From Thraustochytrium sp. TN22 (lineage: Eukaryota; Sar; Bigyra; Thraustochytrida; Thraustochytriidae): a stretch of DNA of 64,000 bases. The DNA lies in contig JABLUY010000023.1 in NCBI GenBank assembly GCA_013306675.1, positions 62,001-126,000 of the forward strand, in the 5' to 3' direction. Positions 59,175 through 64,000 of this stretch are shown here, one piece after another (within the stretch, counting starts at the first letter, position 1; each line of letters opens with the position of its first letter). The notes under the pieces are model-generated. The model saw nothing but the letters and a program-made list of their open reading frames with translations. It was not told the origin of the DNA and searched no databases. The position numbers and the translations under genes are program-made.

Positions 59175-61014
59175 TCAACCGGAGTAGCCGGCGTCGGAAA
59201 GCGAGATGTAAGCCTCGGCATCCTTAACGCACTGCATGATCTCCTGCTGCGCGAGCAGAGTGGTGGACTTGGCGGAATCGTCGCTGGAGTCGGTGACGTA
59301 GACGTTGTCGGACTCAAACGGGTCGCTGTCAAGGTCATAGAGCTGCATGTCGGTCTCCTCGTAGTCGTAAATCATCTTCCAGCCACGGATGAGGATCGCC
59401 CAGGAGCAGTAGCTGTCCGGGTCCTTGCGAATGGCCGCCCAGTTCCCGGTCTGCTGGTCGCAGTACTCAAAGTAGAGATACCGATGCTGCACCTGGTCCT
59501 CGTCGCTCCCGGCGATGGAAGAGATCATGCTGATGGAGTCAAGCGGGTCGGCCAGGCCCACGGAGCCGCCGACGGCGAGGTCGTCAGCCGTGAAGCCCGC
59601 CGCGTCCGCAAAGGTGGAGAAGAGGTCGTGCAGGACGACTGGCGTCTGCGAGGTCGTGCCGCTCGTGACGCCCTTCCAATACACAATGAGGGGCGTGCGC
59701 AGCGAGCCCTCGTACACTCGGCGCTTCAGCCCGCGCAGACCGTTGGTCGACGAGAAGGTGTCCACGCTGTGAAGCACCTTGAACTTGTTGCGCACGTTGT
59801 ACACGAGGTTCTGGTCAGCCGTCTTGCGCTCCGGCCCGTTGTCACCGCAAAACACCAGAATGGTGTTCTCCAGCTCATCATACTGGTCGATCAGGCTCAT
59901 AAGCCGCCCAATGTCGCGGTCAATGTAGTTCTCCACCAGGCTCTTGTGCGCGCACTCTTGCGTGTCGACGCCGCGCTCGTGTGTGTCGTCGTTAGGCGCC
60001 CACACGAGGTCCTCGATACACGTGGGGTCTGTGTATGGCGCCACCTTGCGCTGAGTGCCCTTGGGGTCGGAACTCCACGAGCACTGGTGAGGCACAGTCA
60101 GCGAGAGGTACAAGAAGAAGGGCGAGGTCAGCCCACCCTGGCCGTCGGCGTACTGCGCTACATGCGACTCGATGTAATCCACGGCACGGTTTGCAAAAAC
60201 GTCCTGAACGAAATCACACGGCGTCTCCGATGCCGCGTAGAACGGTGCGGACAGCCCGCCGCACACCTCCTCGCTAGCATCCGCATTGCGAGGCAGCTGC
60301 TCCGTGCTCTTGTACTTCTCGTCCCAGGTCGTCCCATCAATCGAGTTGTTGTGCAAATCAGTGGGAAAACAGGCGTGCGCCGAGAGGTGGCTGAGCTGTC
60401 CATAGAACATATCAAAGCCCCTCTGAACTGGATGTGATCCATCCGAACGCGTTCCGAGGCCCCATTTGCCGATGACGGCCGTCTTGTAGCCAGCCTGCTT
60501 CAGCATGCTGGCCATCGTGACGTCCTCATCAGCTAGCGGGATGTCGTCGTACACGCCGGAGTTGCCGCGCACGCGCGAGTGGCCGGCGTGCCGCCCAACC
60601 AGCATGGAGTACCGGCTCGGGAGGCAGACCGAGTTGGACGAGTACGCGTTAACGAAGCTCACGCCCCGGTTCGCCATGCGCTGCAGGTTCGGCGTTGTCA
60701 GCTCGTTCAGCTTATCCACATTGCCGTTAATTTGCCGCACGCCGGTGTCGCCCACGCCCAGGTCGTCCGCCAGCACCAGGATGATGTTTGGCCGCGTCCC
60801 GTGCAGCTCGTGGGAGGTGTCGATGCCCAGGTCCTCCGCCGCTGGCAGCTCTGAGGCACGTAGACTTGCGGCCAGCTGCACGTCAGCCGACTTTTTGAAG
60901 GAGTCTGCGGACACGGGCGAAGCCACCTTGCTGGTGGTCGTCTCGGTTGTAAACTCCGAGATGCTTGCTTCCTCCGTGGCGAGGCAGTCCTTGGGTTCTG
61001 TGGAGCCATCGCCG

Positions 61015-61058
<44 letters not shown>

Positions 61059-61577
61059 GTTGGACACGCTTGGCTCACGACCGGGGCAGTCAAACTGGTA
61101 AGACCAGTACTTCTTCAGCTTGGTCACGTCCTTCCAAAGCTGAGACTCATCGTCCACCGAGCAGCTGTACAGCTGGCAGAGCGTGCCGGCCCGACCCGTG
61201 ATGCGCCAAGTCTCGACGTGTGTGCATTCCGAGTCCTTGATGCACTTCTTGAAGCAGGTTTTGCCGTTTTTGATGGGCGATTCGTCTTCAGCCGGGATCA
61301 CGTCGCCGATCTTGCACGATTCTAGAATGCGCATGTCTGAGTTCGAGTTCCAGTGGCACCGCTTTGTGCACTGCTTTGTTTTGGTCTTGCTACACGACGC
61401 CAGCTTGCGCGCCGCCACCATGCTGCGCGCCGCGGCATCCTCGTGCTCCGTCGAGAGCTTCGCACGACTCATCGTGGCCAGCTCTAGCACCACGAGAATG
61501 AGGGCGAGCGCGACCGGAACCAGACGCCGCCGCAGGCGCGAGCCTAGGCCCGACCTTGGTCGCGAAGCATCGTGCAT
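59175..61577 (-). CDS. Membrane-anchored sulfatase with Cys-rich N-terminal domain
   Basis: An 800-residue type I sulfatase that would remove sulfate from polysaccharides or glycans, in the secretory pathway or at the cell surface. The formylglycine motif is CLPSR at 318-322, followed by YSMLVGRHAGHSR. The metal-binding PNIILVLADDLG is near 263-274, and GKWGLG and CGDNGPE follow in order. Block style resembles marine bacterial arylsulfatases. A basic segment and hydrophobic helix (about 18-38) form a signal anchor. Residues 62-165 hold ten or more cysteines in a PAN/apple-like layout, perhaps a carbohydrate- or protein-binding module. An Asp run (about 178-188) links it to the catalytic domain. 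Activation needs a formylglycine-generating enzyme, not seen here. Confidence 0.88.
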
Positions 61578-63727
61578 GCTGCTGTCGCTGTTGGCGACGT
61601 CCGGCTCGCCCGCCGCAGAGCTCGATGCCGACTGGAGGCGGCAGCGGCGATGGCGGCGGCAACGACCTCAGATGTGGGTGGGTGGATGCCTGATGCCTGC
61701 CTGCCTGCCTAACCTTTTGAGTTGTAGCTGCCTGCCTGCAGCGCTTCGCCGAGCGAGGGCGGCAGAACGAGGCGTGGCGCGCTGCGCGGCCTTGCGCGCT
61801 GCGCTGCCCCTTGCGCGCCGCGCCAGGCGCAACCGAGAAGCCGCAGCGACGCAGCGGCTAAGCGCTTTTGCGCGAGTCGCGTGCGAGACGCTTACTGCTT
61901 CCTCACTCCTGGTCGGGTTGCCGGCTCGGCCTCTCCCTTGTCGCGTCTACGCGGCTGGCTGGCTGGCTGGCTGGCTACAATCCCTCGCCGCCGTGACCGG
62001 CGCCAACGATGCACGCACGGTGGCGCTGGCGCTGCGCTGCGCTGCGCTGCGCTGCGCTGCGTGAGGCGGCGCAAAGTCCCTGGCTCGCAGCAGCTGCAGC
62101 GATTTGCAGCGCCGCGCCTGTGCTGCTGCGCAGCGCCGCCGCCACGCAACGCTACGCGCCGTCGCGTGGCATGGCTCAATCACGGAGGCATGCGACGGCG
62201 AGACTCGTGCGCTTCGCGGCGCGTGCGTGACGTGATGCAGTGGCAAGTGAAAGTACTGACAGTGAGAGAGTATCCGACCCTTCTGCCACTGGCGGCGTCG
62301 ATTCACTCGCTCGGATAGTCTACTTTAGGAAGCCAGGTGAGTAGCGGTTGCGGGCTTGGCCCAGCTTGGGGCACCACGCTGGAGCAACCCACCGGCGTAC
62401 CGCAGGCTCCCTGGCCGGCGCACGCGACCGGGACCGCGCGCGCAGCGTCCAGCCACGTGCAAGCGATCTGCGACTCGGATGCGCAGCTCGAGCGGAGCTG
62501 CTGCAGTAGCTCTGCTTTCCTTCGCTTGTGGCCCGCCTGTGGCAGCCGGCCTCGCTCGCCCGCATGGCGGGCCGCTGACGGAGCCGTGACGCCAAGATGG
62601 CGGGCCGCTCGCGCCTCAGCAACTTCGATTCAGTGGAAAAACAAGTCGGGCAGCACACTCCGCCTCACAAGCCTGTTTCTTTCGTCCGTCGCCGGTCGCG
62701 CCGCACGACACCAGTCAGCTCTGCCACTGGCTACCAACCAGAGCAGAAGCCGGGCCACCATCGCTTCGATTCGCTTGGCGAGCGAGAGCAGCTTGCCCAC
62801 TTGCGACGCTCAAACGCAACCGCCGCCTTCTGCGCCGTCCGAGTCGAGTGCTGGCCTAGCGCTCCGTTGTGAAGGTGGCGTGAAGGTGGCGAGAGCGATT
62901 TGCCTCCTCGGATGTCCTGCTGGGTCATGCTGCGCGGCGCACGCGGACACGAGCGGGCGGCCGACGCTGTGGCGGCCGACACTATGGCGGCCGAAGCAGT
63001 GGCGGCCGACGCCGGCCGGGACCGCCGGGAGTCGGAGAGAGCGGAGGTGGCCGCAGGTGGCCGGCGGCCGCGCGGCGCGATGACGGTGTACTGGCCCCGG
63101 CCCGGGGTCCCGGCAGCCGCCGGGCAGCGCGCAGTGCACACAGTGGGCGGACGAGTGACTCTTCACTGTCAGGGTCGGATTCCTGCACTGGCAGTGCAGT
63201 GCACTGCAGTGCCACTGCAGTGCCACTGCACTGCCAGTGGCCCCGACTCCGACCACGGCGAGTCGGATGCAGTGGCAGCTGGCTGGCTTGGCTTCAAGTT
63301 GCCAAGTGATGTCTCTGTGACCGTGACTCCACTCTGGCTAGCTAGCTAGCTAGACTCGATCGGTGGTGTGGCAACGACGGACTCGGAGGAAATAGAGCGA
63401 GGGCGCGGCGCTGACAACGCGCGCTCACCGCCGCCTGGTTGGCGGCTTTATTTGTTTCAAACCTGTCGCCACAGTGCGGGGAGCCGGGGTCAGGGAAGGG
63501 CATGACGCTGGAAAGTACTTCGGTCGGAAGCCCGCTCTGCACGCCGTCACGCCCATCTGTCCCGGTCATAGGATGAGTGATCTTCGGTCGCTCCGAGTCT
63601 GTTTCCGGAGTCCAGGCAAGCGCAAAGAAAAAAGGAGCGCCCGCCAAGAGACTGCCTGTGATCACTACATGACTACTTACCTACATGTACAAGCGAGCTG
63701 TGCGCCGTTGCGATGGCGCGCCAATGC
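61578..63727. other. Intergenic region, 2.15 kb
   Basis: Promoter side of the sulfatase and 3' side of the right-edge gene, both minus. It has a CTGCG pentanucleotide run (62031-62061), CTGACAGTGA (62256-62265), tcactgtcag (63161-63170), a 54-bp inverted repeat (63186-63239) and a gctagctag run (63337-63353). No gene can be supported. Confidence 0.45.
63186..63239. repeat. 54-bp inverted repeat with nested palindromes
   Basis: Arms of 16 bp (63186-63201 and 63224-63239) are perfect reverse complements. Between them lie two copies of the 10-bp palindrome CACTGCAGTG (63202-63211 and 63213-63222). Confidence 0.9.
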
Positions 63728-63997
63728 TTAAAAGAAGACGTGGGCACCCGAGCTTGGCGCCGAGGTGCGGCTACGGCCCTGCTTGCCACTTGTCACAGAG
63801 CTGAGCTCGTCCATGTCGAAGGAGACACTTGCGTTCTTCTTTTTGCGTCTCCGGCGCTTGGGACCAGAGGCGCCGGCAGTCTTGCGTTGCACGGATCTGT
63901 TGGTCCGCGTCGAGGGGCGCGATCCAGCCTCTGTTTCAGGCCCCGCACCGGCCTGGCCGACCTCTGCCAAGACGACCTCATCAGGCTTCTCCCACAC
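63728..63997 (-). CDS. Partial basic protein, C-terminal end
   Basis: The last 89 or so codons of a minus-strand gene that continues beyond the right edge; the stop is TAA at 63728-63730. The visible part has an acidic/Ala-Gly start, then PKRRRRKKK near its middle, which is a strong nuclear-localisation candidate. A Ser-rich tail follows with a short acidic patch (FDMDELSSV) and an aromatic C terminus. No domain is recognised. The frame is open to the window edge, and no ATG was found in this part, so the true start lies outside. Confidence 0.5.
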   Translation of the reverse strand: MWEKPDEVVLAEVGQAGAGPETEAGSRPSTRTNRSVQRKTAGASGPKRRRRKKKNASVSFDMDELSSVTSGKQGRSRTSAPSSGAHVFF

Positions 63998-64000
63998 GCT

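Overview
The window is nuclear DNA of a GC-rich, intron-poor microbial eukaryote. The proteins are eukaryotic (ATP23, VPS26, lipin, Pumilio, eEF1B, a CaaX-tailed inositol 5-phosphatase). Nearly all genes are single long reading frames, and only one intron could be recognised. Coding microsatellites are trinucleotide runs, while non-coding DNA is full of 4- and 5-bp GC-rich repeats. This fits a stramenopile-like protist, and a thraustochytrid (Labyrinthulomycetes) is my best guess. That is an inference from composition and gene content, not a proven identification. I saw no virus-like element, transposon, CRISPR array, rRNA or convincing tRNA.

Layout. 0-20 kb is gene-dense: a partial acidic protein (-), the ATP23 metalloprotease with one intron (-), a secreted phospholipase A2-like enzyme (+), a tail-anchored TPR protein (-), an FtsJ-type RNA methyltransferase with a CCCH finger (-), an ATP/ADP-antiporter-family carrier (-), an MFS transporter (-), a PH-domain protein (-), an NDP-glucose 4,6-dehydratase (+) and a secreted propeller-like protein (+). 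20-22 kb is a repeat-rich convergent spacer. 22.0-23.4 kb holds an unrecognised, probably nuclear protein (-). About 9 kb (23.4-32.4) has no gene I can support.

32.4-64 kb is gene-dense again: a small cysteine-rich membrane protein (-), a prenylated-type inositol polyphosphate 5-phosphatase (+), retromer VPS26 (-), an SH3-lipin fusion (+), a small tail-anchored protein (-), eEF1B (+), a TMEM245/AI-2E-family membrane protein (+), a 1515-residue EF-hand membrane protein (-), a Pumilio protein (-), a membrane-anchored sulfatase (-) and the 3' end of a basic protein (-).

There are no operons. Three neighbours at 33.9-41.3 kb (5-phosphatase, VPS26, SH3-lipin) all act on phosphoinositide or phosphatidate membranes, but their adjacency may be chance. 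The most unusual items are the SH3-lipin with adjoining N-LIP and catalytic domains, the nucleotide carrier with a long central loop, the large EF-hand membrane protein, the PUF protein with an insertion inside its repeat array, the 9-kb gene-free block, and several perfect palindromes in intergenic DNA.
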